DNA from: Mesorhizobium sp. 113-3-3
Lineage (GTDB): Bacteria; Pseudomonadota; Alphaproteobacteria; Rhizobiales; Rhizobiaceae
Reading direction: 5' to 3'
Assembly (NCBI RefSeq): GCF_016756495.1
Contig: NZ_AP023243.1
Span: 6,142,501-6,206,500 of the forward strand
DNA: 64,000 bases
Below, piece after piece: positions 1 to 9,208 of the stretch; within the stretch, counting starts at the first letter, position 1; every line of letters starts with the position of its first letter. The notes below the pieces were generated by a model that was not told where the DNA came from, did no database searches, and saw nothing but the letters and a program-made list of their open reading frames with translations. Position numbers and translations under genes: made by a program.

Positions 1-296
1 ACCGCGACCGAGACCGCTTGCTGCGGGAGCAGCTCAGCCGCGACCCTTCCGGCGCGGATGGCAACTCCCGAAACAGTGCCGGCAAGATCGACAGCCGCCT
101 GCGGCGACACGAGCAGCGCAAGTCGCGGTGACGAGCGGACATAGGCTTTGGCCACCGCCTCGCCATAGCCGGCGCCGGCCAGCCGGCGACAGGCACGAAT
201 CCAGGCTGGGTGCAGGTCGCCGGGAAAAGCGTTCCGCGCTTCCTGGCTTAAAGCGTCCTGATGGGCCATGTCGCGTCTGTGCGCATGCTCGACCAT
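1..296 (-). CDS. CbbO/NorD-like VWA-domain protein, N-terminal part (runs off the left edge)
   Basis: Only the first ~98 codons are in the window. The ATG at 296 lies one base after the stop of the CbbQ-type ATPase gene, so the two are probably translationally coupled; a second ATG at 269 is an alternative start. The visible residues contain a Y-V-R-S-S-P stretch and an Ala-rich helical region, resembling the N-terminus of CbbO/NorD proteins, which end in a von Willebrand A domain and work with a CbbQ/NorQ AAA+ ATPase. The VWA domain itself lies outside the window, so the family call rests mostly on position next to the ATPase. Confidence 0.5.
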   Translation of the reverse strand, partial: MVEHAHRRDMAHQDALSQEARNAFPGDLHPAWIRACRRLAGAGYGEAVAKAYVRSSPRLALLVSPQAAVDLAGTVSGVAIRAGRVAAELLPQQAVSVA

Positions 297-297
297 C

Positions 298-1125
298 CTA
301 GATGCAGGCCGCGACCGCGGCCTTGAGCGCGTCGCGCATGTCCGGATCGTCGGTTATGGGCAGCACCAAGGCGACTTCGCACGCTTCGGCCAAACCAATG
401 CCGTGTCGGGCGAGCAGTCCGGCATTGATCAGCATGCGCGTCGATGCGCCCTCCTCCAGACCATGCCCTTTGAGATTGCGGGCCCGGTGCGCGATGCGCA
501 CAAGCGTCTGCGCGACGGCGCGATCGACGCCGGACTCGGTTGCGACGATCTCAGCCTCGATCGCTTCCTGCGGATAGGAGAAAGCGATGGCGGCGAAACG
601 TTGCTTGGTCGATTCCTTGAGATCCTTCAGCACGCTCTGGTAGCCGGGATTGTAGGAGATCACGAGCTGGAAATCCGGATGCGCCTTCAGCACCTCGTTC
701 CTCTTCTCCAGCGGCAGGATGCGGCGGTCATCGGTCAGCGAATGGATGACGACGGTGGTGTCCTGGCGGGCCTCGACGATCTCGTCGAGATAACAGATGG
801 CGCCGGTGCGCACAGCAAGCGTCAGCGGCCCGTCATGCCACACCGTGCCGTCCGCATCGAGCAGATAGCGGCCGACGAGATCGGAAGCAGTCATATCCTC
901 ATGGCAGGACACGGTGATCAGCGGTCGCCCGAGCCGCCAGGCCATGTGCTCGACGAAGCGCGTCTTGCCGCATCCGGTCGGACCTTTCAGCATGACCGGC
1001 ATGCGCGATGCGAACGCCGCCTCGAACAGCGCCACTTCGTTGCCTACCGGTCGGAAATAAGGCTCGGAAGCGATGCGAAAATCCTTCAGCGCATCGTCCT
1101 CGCGCGTTGCCGTCCCCCGATTCAT
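298..1125 (-). CDS. CbbQ/NirQ/NorQ-family AAA+ ATPase (AmiB-like chaperone)
   Basis: 275-residue MoxR-type AAA+ ATPase. Walker A GPTGCGKT is at about residues 48-55 and Walker B ICYLDE at about 110-115. Proteins of this family remodel or insert metal into partner enzymes (Rubisco activase CbbQ, NO reductase NorQ) and pair with a VWA protein, whose start is seen immediately downstream. The ATG at 1125 is chosen because GGAG sits 7 nt upstream; a GTG at 1143 lacks a ribosome site. It follows the amidase gene by about 80 bp, a position recalling AmiB of the Pseudomonas amidase operon. A denitrification role is unlikely here because all neighbours concern amide uptake and hydrolysis. Confidence 0.85.
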   Translation of the reverse strand: MNRGTATREDDALKDFRIASEPYFRPVGNEVALFEAAFASRMPVMLKGPTGCGKTRFVEHMAWRLGRPLITVSCHEDMTASDLVGRYLLDADGTVWHDGPLTLAVRTGAICYLDEIVEARQDTTVVIHSLTDDRRILPLEKRNEVLKAHPDFQLVISYNPGYQSVLKDLKESTKQRFAAIAFSYPQEAIEAEIVATESGVDRAVAQTLVRIAHRARNLKGHGLEEGASTRMLINAGLLARHGIGLAEACEVALVLPITDDPDMRDALKAAVAACI

Positions 1126-1205
1126 GTCAGTCTCCAGATGCACGTCGCAAAGCCGGGCGCGCCGCGCCCCTCGTCAGGCCGCGGCACTTGGGATGAGCCA
1201 TCGCC

Positions 1206-2243
1206 TCAGCGGTGGGCCGCCACTTTGTTGGGGATGCCTTCGATGGGGCTCTCCGGCGTGCCGACAGTCTGGCGGGTCATTGCCTCGACGCGCTCGCGCG
1301 TGCCTTCCGGATCCGTGATCCACTGCTTGTAGAAATTGTACGGACATACGGCGTGCCCGCGGGTGTCGTCGCCGGAGTTGATGAGGCCGGTGTAGCCACG
1401 ATGCAGCAGCTTGAAGAGATGGTTCTGCGACTGCATGTTGCGACGTGCGTCGCGCAGCAGCGAGGTCGAAAGCTGCGCATACTGGATGCCGTTTTCCTCG
1501 GTGCCGCATTCGCCCAGCGTGCGTCCGTCGAAGCCGATGATCGCCGAATGGCCAAAATAGGAATAGACGCCGTCGAAGCCGGCCGCGTTGGCGACGGCGA
1601 CATAGACGTTGTTGGCCCAGGCCATCGACTTCGAAATCAGGATCTGCTGCTCCTTGGCCGGGTACATGTAACCCTGGCAGCGGATGATCAATTCGGCTCC
1701 GCGCATGGCGCAGTCGCGCCATATTTCCGGGTAGTTGCCGTCGTCGCAGATGATCAGGCTGATCTTCATTCCTTTCGGGCCTTCCGAGACATAGGTGCAG
1801 TCGCCGGGATACCAGCCCTCGATCGGCACCCAGGGCATGATCTTGCGATACCTCTGCACGATCTCGCCCTTATCGTTCATCAAGATCAAAGTATTGTAGG
1901 GCGCCTTGTTAGGGTGTTCCTCATGCCGCTCCCCGGTCAGCGAAAAGACGCCCCAGACCCGGGCCTTCTTGCAGGCTTCGGCGAAAATCTGGGTCTCTTC
2001 GCCGGGGATGGACGAGGCGGTCTCATACATCTCCTTCTGGTCGTACATGATGCCGTGGGTGGAATATTCGGGAAAGATGACCAGATCCATGCCCGGCAGG
2101 CCACGCTTCATCCCTTCCACCATCTCGGCGATGTTGCGGGCGTTGGCGAGCACCTCGTCGCGCGTGTGCAGGCGCGGCATCTTGTAGTTGACGACGGCAA
2201 CACCGACCGTGTCTTTGCTGCTCGAAATATCGCCGTGATACAT
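1206..2243 (-). CDS. amiE: Aliphatic amidase
   Basis: 345-residue nitrilase-superfamily amidase that hydrolyses short-chain aliphatic amides (acetamide, propionamide) to the acid and ammonia in the cytoplasm. The catalytic residues fall at the positions known for Pseudomonas AmiE: Glu59 (FPEY), Lys134 (YRKIMPW), Glu142 (PIEGW) and Cys166 (IICDDGN). The length also matches the family. The start has a strong AGGAGGAGT ribosome site. It directly follows the ABC transporter genes, so imported amide would be hydrolysed at once. The related formamidase AmiF is an alternative, but length and context favour AmiE. Confidence 0.93.
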   Translation of the reverse strand: MYHGDISSSKDTVGVAVVNYKMPRLHTRDEVLANARNIAEMVEGMKRGLPGMDLVIFPEYSTHGIMYDQKEMYETASSIPGEETQIFAEACKKARVWGVFSLTGERHEEHPNKAPYNTLILMNDKGEIVQRYRKIMPWVPIEGWYPGDCTYVSEGPKGMKISLIICDDGNYPEIWRDCAMRGAELIIRCQGYMYPAKEQQILISKSMAWANNVYVAVANAAGFDGVYSYFGHSAIIGFDGRTLGECGTEENGIQYAQLSTSLLRDARRNMQSQNHLFKLLHRGYTGLINSGDDTRGHAVCPYNFYKQWITDPEGTRERVEAMTRQTVGTPESPIEGIPNKVAAHR

Positions 2244-2276
2244 GTCTTACTCCTCCTTGGGTTTGCCGGTGTCCGT

Positions 2277-2969
2277 CTAGACAACCAGATGCTGGTGGAT
2301 CATCTCGTCGCTGAGCTGGCCGATCGGGCCACTGACAGCGACGCTGCCGCGATTGAGAATGGCGAAACGCTGCGACGCGCGGCGGGCAAAGGCGATGTTC
2401 TGCTCGACAAGCACGATCGTGAGCCCGCGCGTACGATTGAGGTCGATCAGCACGTTCTCGATCTGCTCGACGATGTTGGGCTGGATGCCTTCCGTCGGCT
2501 CGTCGAGCAGCATGATCTTGGGATCTGACAGCAGGGCGCGCGCAATGGCGAGTTGCTGCTGCTGGCCGCCGGACAGGTTGCCGCCGCGGCGACCAAGGAA
2601 TTCCTTGAGGATCGGGAAAAGCTCGAGCACCCATTCCGCGATCCGCCCGCCGCCTTTGGCGGCGAACGTTCCCACCATGAGGTTTTCCCGCACCGTGAAG
2701 CCAGGCAGGATGCCGCGCCCTTGCGGCACGTAGCCGATACCGGCCAGCGCGCGCTTGTGCGTGGGTTGGTCGACCAGTTCCTCGCCGTCGAGTCGTATCG
2801 AACCGGTCGTGCGGCTCATCAAGCCGAGGATCGTGCGCAGCAGTGTCGTCTTGCCGACGCCGTTGCGGCCCAGCACGGAAAAGAAATCGCCCGCGCCGAC
2901 GTTCAGCGACACCGACTGCAGCGCACGGCTGCGACCATAGAAGCCATCGACATTGGCAAGCTCAAGCAT
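2277..2969 (-). CDS. Branched-chain amino acid/urea/amide ABC transporter ATPase (UrtE/LivF-type)
   Basis: 230-residue ABC ATPase of the LivF/UrtE group. Walker A GRNGVGKT lies at about residues 34-41, signature LSGGQQQQ in the middle, and Walker B MLLDEPTEG follows. The ATG at 2969 is preferred over one at 3002: GGGAGGAATCGGC precedes it and it overlaps the upstream ATPase stop by 8 bp, giving tight coupling. It forms the second nucleotide-binding subunit of the importer encoded by the five genes between 2277 and 7061. With AmiE downstream, the substrate is most likely a short-chain amide or urea (compare FmdDEF of methylotrophs). Confidence 0.88.
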   Translation of the reverse strand: MLELANVDGFYGRSRALQSVSLNVGAGDFFSVLGRNGVGKTTLLRTILGLMSRTTGSIRLDGEELVDQPTHKRALAGIGYVPQGRGILPGFTVRENLMVGTFAAKGGGRIAEWVLELFPILKEFLGRRGGNLSGGQQQQLAIARALLSDPKIMLLDEPTEGIQPNIVEQIENVLIDLNRTRGLTIVLVEQNIAFARRASQRFAILNRGSVAVSGPIGQLSDEMIHQHLVV

Positions 2970-3717
2970 GGCCGATTCCTCCCGAGCCGAGATAGGCGTC
3001 ACGCACGGCTTGGTTGGATTCGACCTCGGCGATCGTTCCTTCGGCGAGCAGCTTGCCCTGATGCATGACTGAGATGGTCTGCGCGATGTCGCGCACGAAG
3101 CCCATGTCGTGCTCGACCACGATCAGCGTGTGCTTGCCGCGTAGCCGGCAGAAGAGGTCGGCAGTCTTCTTCGTCTCCTGCTGAGTCATGCCGGCGGTCG
3201 GCTCATCCATCAGGATGAGCAAAGGATCCTGCGCCAGGATGAGTGCGATCTCGAGCCACTGGGTCTGTCCGTGCGACAGATGCGCGGCCGGCGTCGCCAG
3301 TTCCTCCTCGAGGCCGACAAGCTCGGCCAGCCGTTCGATTTCGGCCTTGTCACCACCCTGGCCGAAACTGAACAGATTCGCCAGAACGCCCGGCCTGCTC
3401 GAGCGACCGATATGCAAATTGTCGCGCACGCTGAGATCGCGAAATACGCTCGGCACCTGGAACTTGCGACCGATGCCGGTGCGGGCGATGGCGTGCTCGC
3501 TGAGGCGATGGATGGGCTTGTCGCGGAAGTACACCGCACCCGCCGCCAGCCGGGTCTTGCCGCAGATCAGATCCAGCGCCGTCGTCTTGCCGGCACCGTT
3601 CGGCCCTATGAGGCAGCGCAGCTCGCCCTTCGCCACGCGCAGCGTCAAGTCCGACACGGCGACGAAGCCGCTGAAGGTGACACGCGCCTGGTCGATCAGA
3701 AGCTGGGCCTCGGTCAT
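2962..3717 (-). CDS. Amide/urea-type ABC transporter ATPase (UrtD/LivG-type)
   Basis: 251-residue ABC ATPase with Walker A GPNGAGKT, an LSHGQTQWLEI signature and Walker B LLILMDEPTAGM. The signature Ser-His-Gly variant is typical of the UrtD/LivG subgroup rather than the canonical LSGGQ. Its ATG overlaps the stop of the upstream permease by 4 bp (ATGA), and its own stop is overlapped by the next ATPase gene, so both ATPases are made together. First nucleotide-binding subunit of the importer. Confidence 0.88.
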   Translation of the reverse strand: MTEAQLLIDQARVTFSGFVAVSDLTLRVAKGELRCLIGPNGAGKTTALDLICGKTRLAAGAVYFRDKPIHRLSEHAIARTGIGRKFQVPSVFRDLSVRDNLHIGRSSRPGVLANLFSFGQGGDKAEIERLAELVGLEEELATPAAHLSHGQTQWLEIALILAQDPLLILMDEPTAGMTQQETKKTADLFCRLRGKHTLIVVEHDMGFVRDIAQTISVMHQGKLLAEGTIAEVESNQAVRDAYLGSGGIGHA

Positions 3718-4841
3718 GACAGGCTCTCCAGATGGCGGGGATTGCTTTCCACGTCCTTGCGCTCCGGCTGTTCGGTGGTTGCTAAGCGCTTGCGCTCGAA
3801 GCGGCCTCCGATTGCCTCCAGAGCGCCGGCGATGCCTTTCGGCAGGAACAGCACGACAAGGACAAAGAGCAGGCCCATGACGAGCGTCCAGCTGTCGAGG
3901 AAAGTCTCCGATTCGGACAGCGCGCCTTGCATACCGGCCACGACGAGCGCGCCGACCATGGCACCGACCAGGCTCTGGCGGCCGCCAACGGCAACCCAGA
4001 TGACGACGGAGAGGGAAAGCGGCACACCCATGAAGGTCGGCGAGGCGAACTCCATGACGATCGTGTAGAGCATGCCGGCGAGGCCGGCGATGGCGCCTGA
4101 GACGGCGAAAATGAACATCTTGTAGAACGCGACGTCATAGCCGAAGAAGCGGACGCGATCTTCCTGATCGCGAATTGCTTGCACGATGAGGCCGGCTTTG
4201 CTCTTGGTCACCGCCAGGGCAATGAACAGCGAGGCTGTCAGGCAGATCGCAACGAGGTAATAGCTCGCCGAGCCATAGGCATCGAAGGCAAAACCGGCGA
4301 CATCGAACTGGGCCAGATCGGTGATGCCGTTGAAGCCGCCTGTGTAGGCCTGCTGATCGATGATGACGAGTTGCACCACGACCATGGCGGCCAGCGTGAT
4401 GATGGCGGCATAGACCCCGGTGACGCGGCCACGGAACATGAACCAGCCGAGAAGTGTCGCGAACAGCACCGGCACGACAATGCCGGCCGCCACGCCAAAG
4501 CTCATCGAATAGAAGGGCTTCCAGAACCACGGCAGTTCCGGAACATTGTTCCAGACCATGAAATCGGGCAGCCCGTCCGGACCGGTATGGACGGGGATGG
4601 TCTTCAGTTTCAGCGCCATTGCCATGCAATAGGAACCGAGGCCGAAGGTGGTGGCCTGGCCGAGGTTAAGGATACCGGCGTAGCCCCAGGAAAGGCTCAG
4701 CGCGATGGCGAGCATGCCGAGCACGAGATAGCGCGCGTATTTGTTGAGCAGGAACGCGTCGTCGAGGAAGACGGGCACGACCAGGATCGCCAGGCATACC
4801 AGCGCGCAGATCGCGATTTCTGTTTTTGTCTTGCCGGACAC
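3714..4841 (-). CDS. Amide/urea-type ABC transporter permease (UrtC/LivM-type)
   Basis: 375-residue multi-spanning inner-membrane permease of the LivM/UrtC family, with hydrophobic segments throughout and the family motif NLGQATTFGLG near residue 60. The start codon is GTG, preceded by AGGGA; no better ATG is available before the first membrane segment. The C-terminal tail is charged and cytoplasmic-like. It pairs with the UrtB-type permease just upstream to form the translocation pore. Confidence 0.87.
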   Translation of the reverse strand: MSGKTKTEIAICALVCLAILVVPVFLDDAFLLNKYARYLVLGMLAIALSLSWGYAGILNLGQATTFGLGSYCMAMALKLKTIPVHTGPDGLPDFMVWNNVPELPWFWKPFYSMSFGVAAGIVVPVLFATLLGWFMFRGRVTGVYAAIITLAAMVVVQLVIIDQQAYTGGFNGITDLAQFDVAGFAFDAYGSASYYLVAICLTASLFIALAVTKSKAGLIVQAIRDQEDRVRFFGYDVAFYKMFIFAVSGAIAGLAGMLYTIVMEFASPTFMGVPLSLSVVIWVAVGGRQSLVGAMVGALVVAGMQGALSESETFLDSWTLVMGLLFVLVVLFLPKGIAGALEAIGGRFERKRLATTEQPERKDVESNPRHLESLS

Positions 4842-4874
4842 TATGCTGTTTCCCTGGTTCTGATCGGTAACGGT

Positions 4875-5744
4875 TCAGGTCCGCACGCGCGCGGTGAAGA
4901 GACCTTGCGGCCGGAAGCGGATGAGGACGACTATGGCGAGCAGGACGAGCGCCTTGGCGATCGTGTCGTTGGAGTAGAAGGCGAGGTAGCCGGAGAGCTC
5001 GCCAAGAATGCCGGAGCTTGCCAGCGTTCCCATCAGGCTTTGCGTGCCGCCGAGAACGACGACCATGAAGGCATCGACGACATAGCCGGTGCCCATCTCG
5101 GGTGAGACGCTCTTCAGCGGCGAGACCAGCGCGCCGGCCAGACCGGCAATACCCGCCCCGTAAGCGAAGGTCAGCCGATAGATACGGCCGGCGTTGATGC
5201 CGCAGCTCGAGGCGACGGAGCGGTTCTGGGTAATGGCCCTGAGCTTCAGACCGAAATTGGTGTAGCGGTAGATCCCCCAGGTCAAGCCGAACAGCGCAAG
5301 CGACACAAGCAGTATGAAAAGGCGATAGGCCGAGTCCGTCGCGCCGAGGATGGTGACACTTTTCGAAAGAGACTCCGGCATCTGCACGTAGCGAAGCTCG
5401 CCGCCCACGGCCAGGCGCACCGCTTGCTGCGCGATCACGCCAATGCCCCATGTCGCCAGGATGGTATCGAGCAGCCGGTCGTAGAGCCGGCTGATGACCA
5501 GCACTTCCACCAACCAGCCGACGGCAGCCATGATGATGAAGATCGGCAGCAGGCTGGCGATCAACCCCATGCCGAACTGGGTCTGCAGGGCCCAGGCGGC
5601 ATAGGCGCCGAGCATCACGAACTCGCCATGCGCGAGATTGATGACGCCCGTGACGCCGTAGATGATGGCGAGGCCGAGCGCCACCAGCATCAGGATCGAT
5701 GCGATGCTGAGGCCGGTCATGAGCTGCGATACGAGGATGTCCAT
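4875..5744 (-). CDS. Amide/urea-type ABC transporter permease (UrtB/LivH-type)
   Basis: 289-residue membrane protein of the LivH/UrtB permease family. The motif GVTGVINLAHGEFVMLGAY near residues 30-48 is diagnostic. It has about eight hydrophobic segments and a short basic C-terminus. Start ATG with AAAGGCG upstream. It lies between the periplasmic binding protein gene and the second permease, the standard order SBP-permease-permease-ATPase-ATPase. Confidence 0.88.
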   Translation of the reverse strand: MDILVSQLMTGLSIASILMLVALGLAIIYGVTGVINLAHGEFVMLGAYAAWALQTQFGMGLIASLLPIFIIMAAVGWLVEVLVISRLYDRLLDTILATWGIGVIAQQAVRLAVGGELRYVQMPESLSKSVTILGATDSAYRLFILLVSLALFGLTWGIYRYTNFGLKLRAITQNRSVASSCGINAGRIYRLTFAYGAGIAGLAGALVSPLKSVSPEMGTGYVVDAFMVVVLGGTQSLMGTLASSGILGELSGYLAFYSNDTIAKALVLLAIVVLIRFRPQGLFTARVRT

Positions 5745-5813
5745 TTCACGCCTTTGGGCACACCGTTGGAAAGGGCGGCGCCGCGGGTGGCGCCGCCAAT
5801 GCGAGTTGCGGTC

Positions 5814-7061
5814 TCAGATCTGCTTGAGGCCTTCGGCCGTGCACTTCTGGTTCGGGTAGGCCTTGTAAGGCACCGGCTCCAGCCAGTCGGCGGACTGCTT
5901 CAGGATCTTGAACTGGCCGTCGGCCTGGCATTGGCCGATCTTCGGCCACAGCCAGGTGTGGAGGTTCTCCGGCTCGATGCGGACCTTGCCTTGCGGCGCC
6001 ACCATTTCCTGGCCCTTCACAGCCTCGCGGATGGTGTTGGGCGTGATATCGCTGCCTGCCAGCTTCTCCACCGCTTGCTTGAACAGGTGGACCTGGAAGT
6101 AGGACGGTTCGGAGACGAAGTGCGTGACCTTGTCGGCGCCCCAGCGCTTCTTGTAGGCGTCGACGAATTTGTGGTTCTCGGGCGAGTCCCACACCATGAA
6201 ATACGGCGCGGAGGTGAAGTGGCCCGCCGCCGCCTCGCCGCCCATCGCCGCCACTTCGTTTTCGGAGGTGGTGAGGCTGGCCATCGGCATGGTTGCGGGA
6301 TCGAGGCCTGCGGCATGGTACTGGCGGTGCAGGGCAACGACGGAGTCGCCGACGACTGTCGAGAAGATGACGTTCGGCTTTTCGGCCTTCAGCTTGTTGA
6401 TGACGGAAGAGAATTCCGAATGGCCAAGCGGAACATATTCCTCCGCCACGACCTCGGCGCCAAGCTCGGCCAGCAGCTTCTTGCAGTAATTGTTCTCTTC
6501 CTTCGGATAGATGTAGTTCGACCCGATCAGGTACCAGCGCTTGCCGAACGTCTTGACCAGCCAGGGAACGAAATCATCCTGCTGCTGATTGGGCACCGCA
6601 CCGGTATAGATGACGTTCTTCGAGCACTCGCGGCCCTCATAAAGCGTCGGGTACCAATAGAGGTTGTTCTGCTTCTCGAACACCGGCAGTACGGCCTTGC
6701 GGCTGGCCGACGTATAGGAGCCGAACACCGAAACGCATTTGTCGGACAGCACCAGCTTGCGCGCCTTCTCGGCAAAGGTGGCCGGGTCGGACGCCGGGTC
6801 CTCGACCACTGGTACGATCTGCATGCCGTTGATGCCGCCGGCGGCATTGATCTCCTCGATGGCCATGATCGTCGCCTTGTTCAGCGATTCCTCGATGATG
6901 GCGGTCGTGCCGGTCAGCGAGAAAAGCACGCCGACCTTGATCTGGCCGTCGGCCGCGCGTGCCAGTGAAGCATTCTTGTTCCAGATATGCGGGAATCCAA
7001 CGAGAGACACTGTGCCGAGCGCGGCGGTGGCCTTCAGAAAACTGCGACGGTCCTTGTTCAT
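5814..7061 (-). CDS. Periplasmic substrate-binding protein of the amide/urea ABC importer (UrtA/FmdD-type)
   Basis: 415-residue type-1 periplasmic binding protein. The N-terminus has a twin-arginine signal (DRRSFLK followed by a hydrophobic stretch and ARA), so it is probably exported folded by Tat. The mature part closely resembles the cytoplasmic sensor AmiC encoded at 7973-9208 (shared LYWYPTLYEG / LWYPTLYEG and YIYP motifs), implying both bind the same or similar ligands. GGGGAG precedes the ATG. The gene is the first of the transporter-amidase run and is preceded by a terminator-bearing leader at 7081-7180. Confidence 0.9.
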   Translation of the reverse strand: MNKDRRSFLKATAALGTVSLVGFPHIWNKNASLARAADGQIKVGVLFSLTGTTAIIEESLNKATIMAIEEINAAGGINGMQIVPVVEDPASDPATFAEKARKLVLSDKCVSVFGSYTSASRKAVLPVFEKQNNLYWYPTLYEGRECSKNVIYTGAVPNQQQDDFVPWLVKTFGKRWYLIGSNYIYPKEENNYCKKLLAELGAEVVAEEYVPLGHSEFSSVINKLKAEKPNVIFSTVVGDSVVALHRQYHAAGLDPATMPMASLTTSENEVAAMGGEAAAGHFTSAPYFMVWDSPENHKFVDAYKKRWGADKVTHFVSEPSYFQVHLFKQAVEKLAGSDITPNTIREAVKGQEMVAPQGKVRIEPENLHTWLWPKIGQCQADGQFKILKQSADWLEPVPYKAYPNQKCTAEGLKQI

Positions 7062-7080
7062 TTTTTCTCCCCTGAAAATG

Positions 7081-7127
7081 AAAAAAGGCCTCGAAGCGAT
7101 CCGCCGGAGGCAGATCGTTTCGAGGCC
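7081..7127 (-). terminator. Leader terminator hairpin upstream of the importer operon
   Basis: On the minus strand an inverted repeat of 15 bp arms (7087-7101 and 7113-7127, one G-U/A-C type mismatch) with a short inner GCC/GGC pairing is followed directly by six T residues (7086-7081). This is a textbook intrinsic terminator, yet it lies after the amiR stop and only 20 bp before the start of the binding-protein gene. It would therefore stop transcription into the transporter and amidase genes unless antiterminated. AmiR encoded just upstream is an ANTAR antiterminator, which explains its presence. Confidence 0.85.
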
Positions 7128-7180
7128 TCATTGCCTTTGATGTGCGCGGCTGGACGCCGCTCGCGAACCCTGTCGTTCGC
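7123..7180 (-). promoter_or_regulatory. Candidate ANTAR (AmiR) antitermination element, leader 1
   Basis: On the minus strand, stem GCGAAC / GTTCGC with a 6-nt loop occupies 7180-7163. A 4-bp stem AGGC / GCCT with hexaloop AATGAG occupies 7136-7123; its 3' arm is the beginning of the terminator 5' arm, so the two structures exclude each other. The second loop carries A at position 1 and G at position 4, as described for ANTAR target loops; the first loop (GACAGG) does not fit that rule. A GCGGC/GCCGC pentaloop hairpin lies between them. The layout is seen; AmiR binding is inferred. Confidence 0.6.
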
Positions 7181-7272
7181 AACAAAAAACCCCACGTTCC
7201 GCTTCCGCGAATGCCGTGAGGTTCCGTTACCTGTATTTCGCCAGCGGCATCGTTGCCGCCAATTCAAAAACG

Positions 7273-7947
7273 CTAGCTGAGAAGATCGTGCGAGTCAACA
7301 ATGGCATTGGCAACGGCGCCGATCGTGACGCGTCGCTCCATCGCTTGCCGGCGAAGATAGTTATAGGCCTCTTCCTCAGTGATGTTCTTCACGCGCATCA
7401 ACACCGACTTTGCCCGCTCCACACTACGCATCGTACGCAGGCTCTCGTCGAGCTTGTCGATACGGCCGCGCAGGCGGCGCTCGTAGAGGAAATGGCTTCG
7501 CGCGAGTGATAGCACGGCCTGGACCGACCGCGCCGTGGTGGGATAGTGCAACACGCCATGCGCTGCGCAGTTGTGCAGAAGCTGCAGATCGAGCGGACCG
7601 TCGCCGCGGTCCACAACGACAAGCGCGGCGCCCGGCTCACCCGGTATCCAGGGCAGCCTCTGCGGCAGGTCCGCCGACAGAGCGCAGAAGACAGCATCGC
7701 AGTGCGCCGGTATCTGCGGTGGCATTGGCCATTCGTGGTGAATCTGGCAGCGCAGCCTTTGCAGCTCGCGTATCAGGCGCTCGCCATCATCGTCGCGCTC
7801 GACGACGACGGCGACCTTGAGATCCCAAAGCGACTTGGCCGCGGGGGATGCGACTGTCTGGGCGTAGACGCCGCCTTCTTTTCGCTGCGGCCCGCCCTGC
7901 CCCGACTTGTCGCGACTAATGTTCATCATGTCGACGGTTTCTTGCAT
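7273..7947 (-). CDS. amiR: ANTAR-domain antitermination regulator
   Basis: 224-residue protein with a degenerate receiver-like domain (about residues 40-150, no phosphorylation Asp pattern), a coiled coil (RRLRGRIDKLDESL) and a C-terminal ANTAR RNA-binding domain ending in ITEEEAYNYLRRQAMERR. In Pseudomonas, AmiR is held inactive by AmiC and, on amide binding to AmiC, prevents termination in the amiE leader. Here amiC lies 25 bp upstream in the same direction, and a terminator leader lies right after the gene. GGGAGGACC precedes the ATG. Confidence 0.88.
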   Translation of the reverse strand: MQETVDMMNISRDKSGQGGPQRKEGGVYAQTVASPAAKSLWDLKVAVVVERDDDGERLIRELQRLRCQIHHEWPMPPQIPAHCDAVFCALSADLPQRLPWIPGEPGAALVVVDRGDGPLDLQLLHNCAAHGVLHYPTTARSVQAVLSLARSHFLYERRLRGRIDKLDESLRTMRSVERAKSVLMRVKNITEEEAYNYLRRQAMERRVTIGAVANAIVDSHDLLS

Positions 7948-7972
7948 GATGGTCCTCCCTTGCTGCCGTCGG

Positions 7973-9208
7973 TCAGGTCAGTTCAAGCGTTTGCTGGCGA
8001 AGGCTTCGGCCGTACCCCAGCAAATAAGGGTCGGACAGAACACAGCTCTGCGATTCATAGACGAGGTCGAACTGGCCCTTTCTGTTGGCACGACCGATGC
8101 GCGTCCACAGATCCGCGTGGCCCCAGAGCGGGTTGATGACGACATCGCCTTGCGGCGCTTCGAACTCGGAGCCCATCACCGACGCCCGCAGAATCTCGGT
8201 ATCCATGGAGTCCGTCTGTTCGAGGGTCTTGGCGAAAACATTGACCTGGAAGTACGAGGCCTCCAGGCACATGTTGGTTGGCTCATCATCGCCATAGCGC
8301 TTCTGATAATGGCGCACGAAGGTCGAGTTGCGCTCGCTGCCAACGCCCTGGAAATAGGGAGCGGCGGTGATGTGGCCTTCGCCGACATCATGGCCCATGG
8401 CGCGGATCTCGGCCTCTGTCGTGGTCAGGCTGGCGATCGGCATCACCTTCGGATTGAGTCCGAGATCGGCATAGGCCTGGTAGAGATAGACAGTGCCGTC
8501 CCCGACCACGGTCGAAAAAATGACGTCAGGCTGAGCGCGTTTGACGTCGCGCATGACCGGCAGGAAATCGGCGCGCTTGGCGCCCATGCCTATATAGGAT
8601 TCGCCGATTACGCTGCCGCCGCTGTTGCGGATCAACTCACGCATGATGCGATTGGATTCGCGCGGATAGATGTAGTCCGAGCCGATGAAGTAGAAGCGCG
8701 TGCCATAGGTCTGCATGAGCACGCGACAGAGCTCCACGCTGTTCTGGTTGGGCGTGGCGCCGGTGTAGATGACATTGGGAGAAAACTCGAAACCCTCATA
8801 AAGGGTTGGGTACCAAAGTAGACCATTGAGCCGTTCGACAACAGGCAGCACGGCCTTACGGCTGCTCGACGTGTAGCAGCCGAATATCGTGCTGACGCCG
8901 TCCTCCACCATAAGTCGCTTGGCGTAGCGGCCGAAGGCGCTGGCCTGCGAACCCGGATCGTAGCAGATCGGCTCGATCGGTCTGCCGTTCACGCCACCTG
9001 CGTCGTTTATTTCCTCGATCGCCGTCAGCGTGCCCCGCAACTGCGTTTCCTCGATGAGGGCCATGAAGCCCGAGCGGGAAAAGAGGACCCCGACGCGCCA
9101 AGGTTCGGAGGTATTGCTCGATCTGGTCAATCTACGCTCCCATGGTTCCCCAACATCATCCCGTGTCCCCAACGTCGTTTTTCTGATTGTGCGGACGCGG
9201 CCGCCCAT
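7973..9208 (-). CDS. amiC: AmiC-type cytoplasmic amide sensor
   Basis: Up to 411 residues, homologous to periplasmic amide/urea binding proteins but with no signal peptide: the N-terminus is polar and Arg-rich. This fits AmiC, the cytosolic ligand-responsive negative regulator of AmiR. The ATG at 9208 sits inside a GC-rich hairpin (9196-9226), so the real start may be further in, near the SNTSEPW segment where homology to binding proteins begins. The pair amiC-amiR lies between the two leader regions that it probably controls. Confidence 0.85.
   Translation of the reverse strand: MGGRVRTIRKTTLGTRDDVGEPWERRLTRSSNTSEPWRVGVLFSRSGFMALIEETQLRGTLTAIEEINDAGGVNGRPIEPICYDPGSQASAFGRYAKRLMVEDGVSTIFGCYTSSSRKAVLPVVERLNGLLWYPTLYEGFEFSPNVIYTGATPNQNSVELCRVLMQTYGTRFYFIGSDYIYPRESNRIMRELIRNSGGSVIGESYIGMGAKRADFLPVMRDVKRAQPDVIFSTVVGDGTVYLYQAYADLGLNPKVMPIASLTTTEAEIRAMGHDVGEGHITAAPYFQGVGSERNSTFVRHYQKRYGDDEPTNMCLEASYFQVNVFAKTLEQTDSMDTEILRASVMGSEFEAPQGDVVINPLWGHADLWTRIGRANRKGQFDLVYESQSCVLSDPYLLGYGRSLRQQTLELT

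Noticed and set aside
1..1125. CbbQ/VWA pair read as NO reductase activation genes norQ/norD
   Set aside because: They follow amiE and the amide importer in the same direction, with no norCB nearby; the nitrite-reduction island lies more than 25 kb away.
268..1332. Long plus-strand readings opposite the CbbQ and AmiE genes, and many similar ones across the window
   Set aside because: They are antisense to well-supported genes, have no recognisable domains and reflect high GC content.
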